Source: Viola odorata | Taxonomy: Eukaryota > Streptophyta > Magnoliopsida > Malpighiales > Violaceae | Direction: 5' to 3' | Assembly: GCA_963691705.1 (NCBI GenBank) | Contig: OY829542.1 | Location: forward strand, 25,158,579 to 25,222,578 | DNA: 64,000 nt | Shown: in pieces, positions 25,204 to 37,106 of the stretch | How the letters are laid out: each line of letters opens with the position of its first letter | How positions within the stretch are numbered: position 1 is the first letter of the stretch | Program-made: the position numbers and the translations under genes | The notes under the pieces: generated by a model | Database searches by the model: none | Seen by the model: the letters and a program-made list of their open reading frames with translations, nothing else | Told to the model about the DNA's origin: nothing

Positions 25204-26233
25204 TAAGTCTGAGTATTCAGAAAATTTGGTCAGAATCTGACAAGTTCGGAAGAGGATTTTAAATCGGATTTGTTCGGATTTAATCTGAACTCTTTGAATG
25301 CTCACTTGTTCTGAAGTCTCACCAATTATTTCCGATCGGTGAGAGTTCGGTAGGACTTTCAAATTTCTTCGGATTGGGCCAGCCAATTAGGCATGAGCCA
25401 CAACAACAAAAACAATATGTTGCTCTAAAATCAATTTCATTCCACCAATTCCTTAATTTTCAGCGATAATTCAATTCCATTCCAATTGTCGTTTAAAAAA
25501 AAGAGCAGTTCCATTTCATTTTCTCAAACACAGTCTGATCAAGACAAGACAATAGCGAAAATAAACAATAATTCAAGCTTAGTATCCATTTCATTTCATC
25601 ACATGATCACAGCAGCACAATTTCACAAACTTAAAAATTAGAATTCAAGCTTAGTAAGTTGGTATGCTATCCATTCCACATTCCATCCATAAGTTAGAGA
25701 TTAGACAATAAGCACTAAGCACTAAGCAGTGCAGCAACAGACAGCCAACAACAAGGCAACATCAACATCAAGGCAAAATTAGAAGAGGACTGCAATTGAG
25801 AGAGGAGATTAAGAAAAGGTGTGGCGAGGCGGCGGTGGTGGTGGAGTGGTGCGGTGCGATGGTGAGGGGAGGCAGAGATGATGAGGTGGTGATGAATGGT
25901 GGTGGTGCGGTGCAGAGGTGAGGGGAGGCAGATATGATGAGATGGTGACGAGTGGTGGTGGTGCGGTGTAATGGCGAGGCAGAGCAAAGATGATGAGATG
26001 AGAGAGCGGCTGACGGAAAAGAAGGAAGAAAAGAAAGTTAAGTTTTGTTTCGTTCGAAATCAAATAAAGGAAGGAAATGATTAACTCGGATTCCGAAAAT
26101 CCAAAAATTGGAGTCCGAAAATTGCCAGATTGCTGCTAGCCTAGCTGAAGTTCCGACTGAAAAAGTTCGGACTCTGGCCGAACAAGGAGCTCGAATCGGA
26201 TCGGTTGGATCCTTTGATCCGAGCTCAACCCTA
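25204..26233. mobile_element. non-autonomous hAT element (1030 bp)
   Basis: Perfect 8-bp target duplication GTCCCACC at 25196-25203 and 26234-26241. The termini are imperfect inverted repeats: TAAGTCTGAG on the left, TAGGGTTGAG on the complement of the right. Subterminal arms are rich in TTCGGA/TCCGAA. The middle contains a GGTGGTGG-rich tandem block. No transposase ORF. Confidence 0.88.
25815..25990. repeat. GGTGGTG-rich tandem repeat inside hAT element
   Basis: Roughly two and a half copies of a ~66-bp unit containing GGTGGTGGTGCGGTG and GGGGAGGCAGA...GATGA. The His/Pro-rich frames on the minus strand here come from this repeat and are not taken as genes. Confidence 0.8.
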
Positions 26234-26241
26234 GTCCCACC

Positions 26242-28169
26242 CGCCTATTAAACAGGCTAATCGCGCATCACGCAGGTCACACGCGCGAGCGCTCCCACCA
26301 CATAATTCATTCACCTTTGTGCGCGCCTCCACCAAGATTCAAACATAGTTTGGCTGCGCGCAGAGGTGGGTGCCAAACCATCTCTACTGCAACCTCCCTT
26401 TGATACACTTTTTTTTTCTCTTTATTATGTTGCAAGACTTGTACCTAAATTATTACTCTTACTTTTTGTAAAATTTTACAACTTTTACATTAGCTTGTGT
26501 TAATTTACCACACATACACTCCTTCTTTTTTCTTAATTTTATACCTTTTACATGTCAGCAAAAATAATAAAAAAAATCCACATAGAATAATAAGTTTTTT
26601 CTAAAAATAAAAATAAGATCAATTTAAATTCAGGAATTTAATTGAGTCAATGTAAACAAACGCAAGGGTAAATAAATAATTTCTGAAACCTAAAGGTGCT
26701 ATTGTGAATCGCTTACAAACGCTTGAGGTGGATAAGATTGAATAGCCTTAATTTATTCATTTATGTGTCAAATTTTTATTTATTTTCAGTGTTTTTCAAA
26801 TTTGATCTAACTGAATGAATTATAAATAAAATATGCATAGCTTGTTCCACTAGTCAAATACTAGCTGAAGATCGTTAAATGATATATATATATATATATA
26901 ATATAAAAAAATAGAACCAGTAAATTAATTAATCTAGTCACTAATGATAATGATACAATCCAATGCATGAGGCTATGAGCAGTAAATTAATTATACTAAA
27001 AAAATAGTGTAAAAGTTGGTCGCGCTAGTGAATGTCCTTGTCCCAAACTTGAAATCCTCTTCCTACTTCATAAATTTTGAAACTACTACTCCAATAATTT
27101 GGTTTGGTGTTGACCCAATAATTTGGGCATCCTACGATTGGATGAGTGAGGCATCCATCCAGTTGTTCAACCAATCGAATCCGACTGTCAAAATAAATTG
27201 CTCTAAACAAATCCCAATTTGGTGAAGACTAAGCCTAACATATATATATATATATATATATTCAAAATTATTCTAATTAAATCACAAGATCCCTAGAATA
27301 TTCTTTATTTCGTGAATACTATGTTGTTGATTTTTATAAGCAAAGGCTTCATTAATAAAAATCCAACATATCAGAGTATGAGAAAAATACACACTAAAAA
27401 AATATTACATCAAATCGGTTCATTAATAAATAAAATTCTTTAAATCGCAAGCAAATTAAAAATATTTAGTTATAATTAATTTTATTTACGTCAAGTCAAT
27501 TCAACAATTGATTACTCCAGATTGAAGAACAAAAAAACAACTAATTACTTTACATGAAAAATTCAACAAACATTTTGTTAATTAAGAAATTAGAATGTCA
27601 TAATCAGATGAGAGTAATGAGTTGTTGATAAATGGAAAAGCAAGTTAGGTTTTGGTAATAATTAATTAAGAATACAATTGATTATTAAGATTCCGTGTAT
27701 TTTTAAAAGAAATCGCGTTTAATTTTGTATAAGATTTGGTTTATTAAAATAAAAAGATAAGGCCTGTCATGCTTATCTGTAAGGAACGTGACATCTCTAG
27801 TTTTGAATTTTTTAGCATGTGACGATGGTGAATTTAGGACCCAGACAGGAGGGAATTTGTCGGATGCGGGTCATTGCATTAGATACCTGAATCTCATGGA
27901 TCTTGGATAACCACACATTTTCTCTCTTTTCTTTTTCCAGCAAAAAAAAAAGGAATCTCAGTTTTTTCTTTTTTCTTTTTCCCCGCCGAGAAATGAATGA
28001 GATAAGCACAACATTTTCAATCAGGTTCATGTGCCAGACTTTGATAACCAGACTTGTACTATCCATTCAATGCATACCCTATCATATATGATAAGCCCGA
28101 ACTTACACTAAAACAAAAAGCAATAATTCGTCTAAATAAATGGGTGGGTCCTAGGAAATTTAATTCGCA
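26242..28169. other. intergenic DNA with TA microsatellites
   Basis: No gene supported. TA runs at about 26883-26900 and 27240-27261. Small frames at 27016-27225 and 27812-28091 lack protein-like features. Confidence 0.55.
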
Positions 28170-28908
28170 TAGTTAAACCTCGACAAATGAATGTCCGATA
28201 AACGAATAACCTCGCCAAATGAATAATTTTCTCCGGTCCCGACTTGGGCAAATGGGCTAAATGAATAACCTTGCTAAATATATTAACGAATAATTTTTTT
28301 TGAATCCTTAAAAACCCCATGTAAATATAAATGAATAATCATTAAAATTCATAATATATATATATATATATTTATTTATCCTAAAAACAAAAATATTTCT
28401 TCCAATCAACAATGTTCATACAAGAAGTCATTTCTTCACAAAAAAAGCGTCTAAAGTTGTTTGTTTTTTCCTTCCACCAAAATGCATCACATCTGCGACT
28501 TTTTCTATTAAGAAAGATATAGTAGAATGAATTATTTACCAAACCAAGACTCTAGAAAAATATATATAGTAGTTTGTAGGTAGGTTAGGTACATTGTCTT
28601 AGTCTCTAAGTATTCCATACATAGAATATTATTATTAGTACATGTTGCATGTATTTAGACTCTAAGTATTCCATACATAGAATCTTATAAGTACATGATG
28701 CATGTACATAGTCTATATACGTATTTGTACATTAAATGTAAAATAAATAATCATGCGAAAAAATAAAAATGTAAAAATACTATCTAAATGAATAAAAATT
28801 CATTTATCGATAAATGAATAATATATTCATTTATCGATAAGTAAATAAACTCACTAAACGAATATTTTTTGCTGGTCCCAAGAGCATTCATTTATCGAGA
28901 TTTAACTG
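28170..28908. mobile_element. pogo/Emigrant-like MITE (739 bp)
   Basis: The left end TAGTTAAACCTCGACAAATG and the complement of the right end CAGTTAAATCTCGATAAATG form terminal inverted repeats of the CAGTNAAACCTC type known from Emigrant/Lemi and pogo elements. A TA follows the right end (28909); the left TA is mutated. Subterminal CGATAAATGAATG words recur. A duplicated segment (TCTAAGTATTCCATACATAG) lies at about 28604 and 28660. Confidence 0.75.
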
Positions 28909-29348
28909 TACAGTTTGGAGATAAAGTTTTTAAAATTTTTTTTTTTTGTATTTGGTTGGAGGAAAAATGGGAGGAAAGAGAGAAGAAAAGAAAATGTGGG
29001 GCTGATTATATATATATATATATAATATGGTTTTCTAAATTTTGTGTTAGGAAAATTTGGATAGTTTTAAATCTAATCGATTCACTGAAAAAAAAAAATT
29101 GATTTGTTGGGGTCAATTTTATAATTACCTAATTATATATCTTGATAGATAAGATTCTTTTGTTTTCTATTTTAATCACAATTTTTAAAATTTTGGTTAT
29201 ATAAATAATCAGTATTAACAAGCTGAAAGTTGAAATCGAACAAGAAAGTATAATCTTATAATAAACATCATCATGAACGGCAATTTGGTAATTCACAATT
29301 CTATTAATTTTACTTTTATTTATTTTTAATATCTACTCTTATTTATCA
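28909..29348. other. intergenic DNA
   Basis: AT-rich; TA microsatellite near 29007-29025; no gene seen. Confidence 0.55.
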
Positions 29349-29356
29349 AGTACAGG

Positions 29357-29893
29357 TAGGGTTGGTAATGGAGCGGGTAAGGGACTATCCATACCCACAC
29401 CCGCAAATTTGTGGGTAATCCATACCCGCACCCGCACCCGTGCGGAACGGGTATGACAAGACAAATTGTACCCGCGGATTACCCGCAGATACCCGCAAAT
29501 TTCTTAAAATTTAAATTTTCATGTTTAATGTTTTCAAACACCCCTTTAAAGTCATTTAAATTTATGGTTTGTATTATACTTTGGATTGGAAAATAGTTAA
29601 AAAATTACTTTAGTGGATATGTAAACTTTAATTTATGGTTTGTGTTTGATTAAGGGATTTACTAAGGTTTACAAATTTTATGATATGTATATATATTTTG
29701 CGGGTATTATTGCGGGTATCCATACCCACATTTTGCAGGTATTTAGTGCGGGTATTGGAGCGGGTAAGCACTATCCATACCCGCACTTTGCAGGCGCGGA
29801 TAAATCCATACCCACAAATTGCGGGTAATACCCACCCGTAATTGCGGGTATCCGGCGAATATCCATACCCGCGGGTGGAAATTGTCAACCCTA
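29357..29893. mobile_element. non-autonomous hAT element (537 bp)
   Basis: Perfect 8-bp target duplication AGTACAGG at 29349-29356 and 29894-29901. The ends are TAGGGTTGGTAATGGAGCGG and, on the complement of the right, TAGGGTTGACAATTTCCACC. Subterminal arms are full of ACCCGC/GCGGGTA words. Same general family as the element at 18776. Confidence 0.92.
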
Positions 29894-29901
29894 AGTACAG
29901 G

Positions 29902-31033
29902 CACCAAAAAGGGCGAACTGCTTCACTTTGATATCCCAAAAAAATACTAGATTCTGTATGGTATACATGTGTATGCTACACCTTTACATGAGTCGTTCAC
30001 TAGGATATTATATGAATATTCTCTTGCGCCGGTTTAGATCATGCAAACGTCTGGGCTTGTTTAGGGGGCCGTTTTTGAGTTGTGCAAGATAGCACGTAGT
30101 AGGATATCACAAGAGAGATTCGTTCTTAAGAGTGTGATTGCCGCTCTTGAAGACCCTCTAGTGGATATTTTTCGATATTTTTTGGAGATGAAGATGTTTG
30201 TGAACAATCACTACAACTTCTCTGTCCGTTCAGGGTTGCCTTTTCCTTCATGTTTTGGCAATTTGTAGACGTCATGGTTGGAAGAGGTGTTTCTGTGTGG
30301 TGACGGCGCCCGAAGATATAGATTTTTGCGATTGCTGGGATATAGTTTGTAGGAGTTCATCGTGGAGTTGAAAGAAGATCAAACACCCTAACGACTTGTG
30401 CATAGAGGAGTTTGTTCTCCAAGCCTGTAGGATAGTTCAAGATATCATTACTGCTCGTTTCGATGTGGTGATGTTAGCTCGAAATAGGATGACAGTTTTT
30501 CGTCTAGTGTAATTTTCCGTTTTGTAAATTCCGTTTATATCTTCTATGTTATGACTTATGAGTATGTATGTGTGTTGATGTCTTCGTTCTTTGTTTTGTC
30601 TGTGTATGTGACAGTGTGCGTTGATCATCCGATTGTTCCCCAGAGTAAAGTTTTGAGAAAATTGAAGAGTAGTTCGCATGGAGAGACTTCTGACTCGGTT
30701 TAGGTATTAATGTTCCTGTTAGTAGTTTTGTACAAGATCGTCGTAAGATGAAGAATATAGTGAACTTTGCTCCAACGCAAAACCCAAAGAAGAGGCCGAC
30801 TACCTGTGTTGTAGGGGTTAATCGTCCTATTGAAATACGCTCAATCCAAGTTAACAAGAGTAAAACGTCCGGTCAGTTTATAGAAGCATGGCAGTAGGAG
30901 TATTTGTTTTATGCCATTAATGATAGTAATGCAAATGTGCATGATGTGTCTTTGGCATTTAATAGCGTGGTTGAGTATTTATCTGAGTCTTTCACATTAT
31001 TGTAGTACAAACATCATTCTTGAGTCTTCAAGT
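29902..31033. other. degraded unrecognised DNA
   Basis: A 62-codon frame (30080-30268) and flanking frames in 30060-30900 look weakly protein-like (IARSRISQERFVLKSVI) but match nothing I recognise. A 31003-31039 segment is an inverted near-copy of 35810-35848. Confidence 0.35.
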
Positions 31034-31200
31034 TAGGTTGTCCATCGGTCGGCATATCAGTATACCTATCGAAATATTTCGGTATTCGGTATACTGAATT
31101 TTTAAACAAAATTACCGTACCGCACCTAACTAAATTTCGGTACCGTATCCAAATACCAAAATTCATTCGGTACGGTATTTCAGTACAAAATACCAAAATT
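31034..31200. mobile_element. left end of a hAT-like element (CGGTAT-rich)
   Basis: Begins TAGGTTGTCCATCGG and continues with many CGGTATTCGGTATAC and GGTACGGTA words in both orientations, like the element at 35849. The right end was not found, so it may be truncated. Confidence 0.45.
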
Positions 31201-31550
31201 AATTATTTATTAATTTCTTCAATTCCCATGGCTTTAAAAATAAATGAGCATAAAAAGGTGGTAACATTACCATGCAATAAATAGAACCAAGTCAACTAGG
31301 CCTTAAGTTTAAGACCAATTGTTGTCAGCTAAACATGAAATCACAACCAAAATCCAGAGGGAAACAGATGAGTAACACAACCATGCTATATATATAATGA
31401 TACATATACAATCAACCAAGTACTTAAAGACAGTACATAGTATATCCATTGCCTCAAGCACTTAAAGAACAAAGTGGCCGAAAATTACCTGTTAAACCAA
31501 CCAAAACTCAAATCGCAAAGCATTACACTTAATCAAACAAGTTGATTAAA

Positions 31551-31825
31551 ATTCAACCTACTAGCATGCATAACAAATGACTACCAGATGGAAAGTTTCA
31601 CATCTAATGTCTAGTGATATCAATCAAAGCATTACACTTAATCAAACAGGCTGAAACCAACAATCAAAACACAAATCGCAAAGGTCTTCAACAAACTAAA
31701 GTATTACGCGAAATAAAATTCAACCTACTAGCATGCATAACAAGTGACTACCAGATGGAAAGTTTCACATCTAATGTCTAGTGATATCAATCTAAGCATA
31801 CCACTTAATCAAACAAGCTGAAACC
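31551..31825. repeat. 108-bp direct repeat over P-protein gene 3' end
   Basis: 31551-31658 and 31718-31825 are near-identical (ATTCAACCTACTAGCATGCA ... CTTAATCAAACARGCTGAAACC), offset 167 bp. The second copy covers the coding end and stop of the P-protein tail; the first is a duplicate in the 3' untranslated side. Confidence 0.9.
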
Positions 31826-33062
31826 CATGTCATCATCCTCACACTCCTCCTTCTCTTCCTTCTTCTCCACTACCTTGGCAGCAGCAGCTGGGGCAGATAA
31901 GCAAGTTTTAGTAACCCTCAAATCAACTCAAACACATACAGATCTTCAACAATTTCAGTTTCAGTAACAAATTGGTGCAGGTCAAAGTCCACACCTGACA
32001 TTTTATCTCAGTAAGTTCACTAACACTATGGGATCAACAGAAATCTTTAAAATTATGGCACTTATCACAAAACTACCATTTAAAGTACCATATACATATC
32101 AAATAAAAGCAACAGAAGTCTGAAATAGTCTGAAATTCAGACTCTGAATGAATTAAGATGTCTATAGGTTTAAAGTAATGGATCACAAAAAATCAGGACA
32201 GACGCTCCAAATCAATCAAATTACAACAATGCTCTACACAGCTACCACCAAGACAAGTAAAACAAGATATTTAGACCTCCCAAAGTATTGAACCAAGAAT
32301 ACTCAAGTCACAAAACCTTAGCCAAGCACCTGTATTTGGCTCATTTATGAGGATGACAGACATTTTAAACCATTTCAAACCTCAATTACCAAATTCAAAA
32401 TCCCATATCATAGAACTAGAAATTAGCAAACATTTTAGCAAAACACAGTGCAGATATGTTCTCATAAACTCCAGTTAAAAGAATCATCAAATATTCTTCC
32501 AAGAAAGAACCGTATGTATAATCTCACATATTAAAAATGTCAGAATTATTTCTTTTAATCGTTCCCAGTAAATAAAAATCACGACTGAAAAAATGAAATC
32601 AAATCAAACGCCCAAATAGCGCTACTCTCCAGAACAAGCCATTCTAGATGAGGCTACCATCCATGGAGCAAAATGCAAATAATTACTAATTAGGGTTTAT
32701 GTAATGAATTGATGCGTATGAAATTAGGGCACGAAGCATACCAGCAGCGTTTAAGGAGAGTGAAGCGGCGGGTGTAGCCGGGGTCGAAGCCAGGGTCGAG
32801 GCCGCCGACGGTTTTGATAAGGTCGTCGAGAACGGAGAGGGAAGCGACGGTGTTGGTGATGAAGCTGAAGGTGGTGAACTGGTGGTGGTAGCGAAGACCC
32901 CAGAAGTCTCCTTCTTGGCCGACGGCTTTGACGAGGTCGTCGTAGTAGGCGACAGTAGGCCGGTGAGGGTGAGCCGGTGAGGGGTAGAAGGAGAGGATGG
33001 ATCACGATTTGAAGATGAGTAGAAGGGAGTAGTGAGGGAGAGGATGGAACGATGGATCATCC
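31805..33062 (-). pseudogene. acidic ribosomal P-protein-like gene, probably broken
   Basis: The last exon (31887-31805) encodes an Ala-rich hinge, KVVEKKEEKEE and the diagnostic P-protein C-terminus DDDMGFSLFD, then TAA. It follows a CCCCAG acceptor. A GTATGC donor at about 32744 is in the right phase. The upstream exon (about 33000-32744) is open in two frames. The frame phased with the tail is Ser/Thr/Pro-rich; another frame looks more protein-like (DFWGLRYHHQF, VLDDLIKTVGG), and neither matches a P0-P3 N-terminus. P-proteins form the ribosomal stalk that recruits elongation factors. No complete P-protein can be read, so I call it a pseudogene or chimera. Confidence 0.55.
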
Positions 33063-33089
33063 TCGTCGATTTGAGAAGATGAGTAAGGA

Positions 33090-33155
33090 AGAATGTTTGG
33101 TTTTCCCAGCCCAGCCCACCCAAGCCCATCTGTCAAGCCCATGCCCATCAAATTG
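33090..33155 (-). promoter_or_regulatory. cluster of site II (TGGGCY) motifs
   Basis: The minus strand carries five TGGGCT/TGGGCA words within about 50 bp, just upstream of the P-protein-like exon. Site II clusters are characteristic of plant ribosomal-protein gene promoters, so this fits the tail identification. Confidence 0.5.
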
Positions 33156-33174
33156 ATTATTTCGGTTGGTGAGA

Positions 33175-33490
33175 AAAATTTCATGAACCATAGAAAACTC
33201 AACTACTTACATCTCATTAATAGGCTCAAAATCAATTTGGTCAACAATTGGAAGATCTCCACCTGCACTTGGCTCATCCTTCACTTTTACCTTTGCTTGT
33301 ACAATAGGAATGGGAACAGTAATTTGCTCAACCAACATCTCAAACCGTGGAAAATGCAAAGTATGCAAAGTTTCCCCCTCGACCATGTACTTCCAAAGTC
33401 ATCTTATAGGCCCAAACTTCAGCATCATAAACTTTTGATTGAATGCAACCAACTTATCCAGAATCATCTTCATCGTGACGCTAGTCATGT
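33175..33490 (-). pseudogene. gypsy gag N-terminus remnant
   Basis: Minus-strand reading 'MKMILDKLVAFNQKFMMLKF' and then, past a stop, 'LHFPRFEMLVEQ' resembles the helical gag start seen at 6794. The reading ends in a conserved acidic patch. Confidence 0.45.
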
Positions 33491-34139
33491 TAAAATCTAA
33501 AAATTCCACACGATAGGCAAACGAAAAAAATATCCAGTAATTGGCACTCCGTCACGTGTTTATTCTCATGTGTTTGCACTCCTCTCTAATGTTCTCTTAA
33601 TCACTCAAATCTCTAATACAATTTAATTGGATATGCAACATACAAGTCTAGACTCAATGAAAAAGCTAATGACGACGCGAATATGTGAGTTGGAAAAATA
33701 AAAACCAATTTCTTTTAACTCAGAATTAATTATGCAAAGAACCAATTAATTCAAAACTTTTTGTCAACTCTAGAAGGAAAGCGCACCAAATTAATTACAC
33801 ACGGTGTCAATTAATTATGGCCACCAAAAGAAACCAAAAAGTTGTTGACTTTACATAAGTCACGCCAATAGCAATTTTTTTTCTCTAACAATTTGCGCAC
33901 CAACAGATTGCTCAAAACAATTTCAACTTTTTTTTTGTATGAAACGACAAGGACAAATTTAATTAATAAGAAGTAAATCTTTGACATCAAATCAAAATGG
34001 AATTAAAGAAAATGGACTAAAAACACTCGCTCGGGAAAAAGAAAAAGAAATCAAATAGATTGATTAGCACAAATTTCTAGTAGGTCTAAGTTCACTCCAA
34101 TTGAGTTTAGTTTTTGCATTTGAAATCCAAATTTGAACA
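33491..34139 (-). other. gypsy leader remnant
   Basis: AT-rich. The segment at 33550-33620 (CACGTGTTTATTCTC ... ATCACTCAAATCTCT) parallels the leader at 6850-6930. No gene. Confidence 0.45.
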
Positions 34140-35533
34140 AGATCAGTGTTATTTGAGGTTCTTAGCCCGTTTGCATAGATGATCATATCACTTTGGTTTT
34201 ACAAATGCACCTGGTACATTTATGCGACTAATGAATCATGTATTGCGTGCATTTATTGGCAAGTTTGTGGTAGAATATTTTGATGGTATTATGATTTATG
34301 GCCGAAACTTCCATGATCATATTTCTCATCTTCGCACGGTGTTTAATATACTTAGGGACTATAAATTGTATGCTAAGATGTCTAAATGTTCTATTGGCTT
34401 GGATAAGGTGTTTTTTCTTGGCTATATTGTGAGTGTAGATGGCATTATGGTTGATGAGGAGAAGATAAAGACAATTAGGGAGTGACCCACGCCAAAAAGT
34501 GTTGGTGATGTGAGGAGCTTTCATGGCTTAGCAAGTTTTTATAGAAGGTTTGTCAAAGATTTCAGTAGCATTGTTGCACCATTGACAGAGATAATGAAGA
34601 AGAAAGTCGGCTTGAAATGGGTGGCAGCCCAAGAAGATGGCATTTGTTGTATTGAAAGATAAGTTGACATCTAGCCCTATTCTAGGTTTGCCTGATTTTT
34701 TTAAGCTTTTTGAAATTGAATGTGATGCTAGTGGAATAGAAATTGAGGTTGTTTTGTAGCAAGATAAAAAGCCAACACTTACTTTAGTGAGAACTTGAAA
34801 GATGCTCAGCTAAGATATTCCATTTCTGATCATGAGTTTTATTCATTAGTGAGCTTTAACTACATGGAAGCATTACTTATGGTATAAAGAGTTTATAGTG
34901 CATACAAATCATGAGTCTTAAGCATCTTAAGGGACAAAGAAAGCTGAATAAATGACATGCATCATGGATGAAGTTTATTGAATAATTTCCTTATGTAATT
35001 AAGTATAAACAAGGAAAGGAAAATATAGTTTTACTTGCATGATGCTTTGTCTAGGACATATGCATTAATCACTACTCTGAATGCGAAGTTTCTTGGCTTT
35101 GAACATGTTAAAGAGTTGTAATGATGCTGATTTCATTAGTATTTTTTAGGCATGTACTATGTCTTGTTTTGAAAAGTTTTACTTGTATGATGGATTTATG
35201 CTCAAGAATATTCAGTTATGCATTCCTAATTTTAGCATGCGTGAGTTTCTAGTGCATGAGGCGTATGATGAAGGGTTAATGAGGCAGTTTGATTTGGATA
35301 AGACTTTAGCTTATTTACATGAACATTTTTATTGGCCTCGCAAGAAAAGAGATGTATTGGGATCATTGAGAGGTGTTTAACATATGGGAAAGCTAAATCT
35401 CGTGGCTGAATCATGGTGAATATATGCCTTTGCCTGTTCTTGTCCACCCTTGGACCGATTTATCTATAGATTTCTTGCTTGGTTTGCTAAGGTCCATAAG
35501 GGAAAAGGATTCTGTGTTTGTTGTGGTTGATAG
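34140..35533 (+). pseudogene. Ty3/gypsy RT-RNaseH-integrase, first part, decayed
   Basis: RT (34150-34480) reads FTNAPGTFMRLMNHVL, then EYFDGIMIYG where the catalytic Y-x-D-D is now YFDG. The 'FLGYIVS' and '[12 protein letters not shown]' boxes follow. RNase H (34690-34900) and the integrase zinc-binding part (35160-35380, AYLHEHFYWPRKK) are heavily broken. The integrase core begins at 35440 ([14 protein letters not shown]) and stops at VVVD, 35532, where a solo LTR is inserted. It resumes at 42217. This is the oldest layer in the 34-43 kb nest. Confidence 0.85.
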
Positions 35534-35848
35534 TGATATGGATCCAAGGAGGGAATTGTTGACAAATAAGCTTCAAACATTTGACTTTTATGAAGACAAG
35601 TTTCTTATTCTTAAAGAGAAGTCCACGAGATGTAAGCAGTTTGACTTGCAATTAATTATTTGTATATCTGATTTCCATAATTATTTTCAAGATATTCCTA
35701 AGTGGCAAGAATAGAGCAAGGCTTAGAAAAGAAGATTATATGGAGATAACTATGGATGAAGCTTGTTCAAGTGTCCTAAGATTATTTGGTTTATTTCGCT
35801 TCCTCAGTTGCCTAATTGAAGACTCAAGAATGACGCTTGTACTACAAT

Positions 35849-36472
35849 AACGGGTATTTATCGGTATTCGGTATACTGTACTAGAAATAATAAATACCAT
35901 ACCCTATATTATTTTGTACCATTGCCAAACTATTGAAATAATTTGGGTATGGTATTCGGTAATAAATTAAGTCTATAGGCTAGGATTTAGAATGTAAAGT
36001 TTGCTAATTTAACAAAAATGAAAAAAGTACTCATTCAAATGAAACATATTCACTCACTAGAGACATTAAACATGCATAATTCCATCAAGCATAAATGGAT
36101 CTTTTACATCCATAAATTATATTAAATAAGTTTTTATGTCCATGAAGCATGATGATTTTCCAGCAAAGAAAAGCACGTTAGCAAATCAAAGGAAAAAATG
36201 GGTTAGAATAGAGAAGGAAATAGGGTTGGTACTGGACAATACATGTTTCATCTATTTTAATTTTAGAATTCACCTAATAAATATATTAAGTATAAATGTA
36301 TGTATAATGAAACAATATTATGGTAATGCCGTATTGAAAATTTTAATTACCGTACCATACCGAAGAAAAGTTCGGTTAGTACCGATAATACCATCCTAGA
36401 AAAAAAAATACCGATTGAATGGACCAAAGTTTGGTTTAGTATTTTGGTACGGTAATTCGATGCATGACCCTA
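35849..36472. mobile_element. hAT-like element (624 bp) with 8-bp target duplication
   Basis: ACTACAAT flanks both sides (35841-35848, 36473-36480). The termini are weak inverted repeats (AACGGGTATTTATCGG and, complemented, TAGGGTCATGCATCGA), and the arms are rich in CGGTAT/ATACCG words like 31034. No ORF inside is convincing. Confidence 0.8.
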
Positions 36473-36818
36473 ACTACAATAGTGTGAAGGGGGGATTTTT
36501 GTAACTTTTGCCATCTTTCACCTATTCAATAAAAAAATTGTAATAATTTAGAAATTATGGATTTTTTTATTGAAATCCTTATCCTATATGGATTAGGAAA
36601 TAATCATTTATTTTGAGTTATTTTAGAAATCTAAATCCATGTTGGAGTTGGATTAAGAGTCATCAGCCAAGCAGGAGTCCTAGTTCTACTTGGCCTAGGA
36701 GTCATTAGCCAAATAGGAGTCCTAGTCCTACTCGGCCTAAGAGTCGCCTACCTTGACCCTGACTACTTCTAGTCATATTATGTTTTCTTTCTTTCAATTT
36801 CTTTAAGATTTCTTTTAG

Positions 36819-36826
36819 TATAAATA
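36819..36826 (+). promoter_or_regulatory. TATA box of the solo LTR
   Basis: TATAAATA followed by GCCCACTAAGG; it indicates that the solo LTR was transcribed on the plus strand. Confidence 0.5.
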
Positions 36827-37106
36827 GCCCACTAAGGCTGCCATTGTAATGGGGAATTGCTTTGATAATTTAGAGAGATTTCTCCTAAGTTCTTGTCTTG
36901 AAGTCTTAGGTAGTTAAAAGTTAGGAAGCTTTTAATTGTGTAAGTTCAAACAACAATTTACACTCTTAATCAATTCTATCTTCTAGGTTGATTATCACAT
37001 TGTTGGTAATAGGTCTAGTTGTGTTATAGAGATGCTTAAGTTGAGTTAGTTTTTTGCATGGCTCGAAAATCCAATCCTTAAACTAGATCGTTGTTTTATG
37101 CGCATG

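Noticed and set aside
25715..26063. His/Pro-rich minus-strand frames
   Set aside because: Produced by the GGTGGTG tandem repeat inside a hAT element.
27016..27225. 69-codon frame with an overlapping minus-strand frame
   Set aside because: Composition and codon pattern give no support; surrounded by microsatellites.
31034..36472. A single large hAT element from the TAGG end at 31034 to the end at 36472
   Set aside because: The 8-bp duplication ACTACAAT brackets 35849-36472 only, and the 31034 end has a different flank (CTTCAAGT); they are separate elements.
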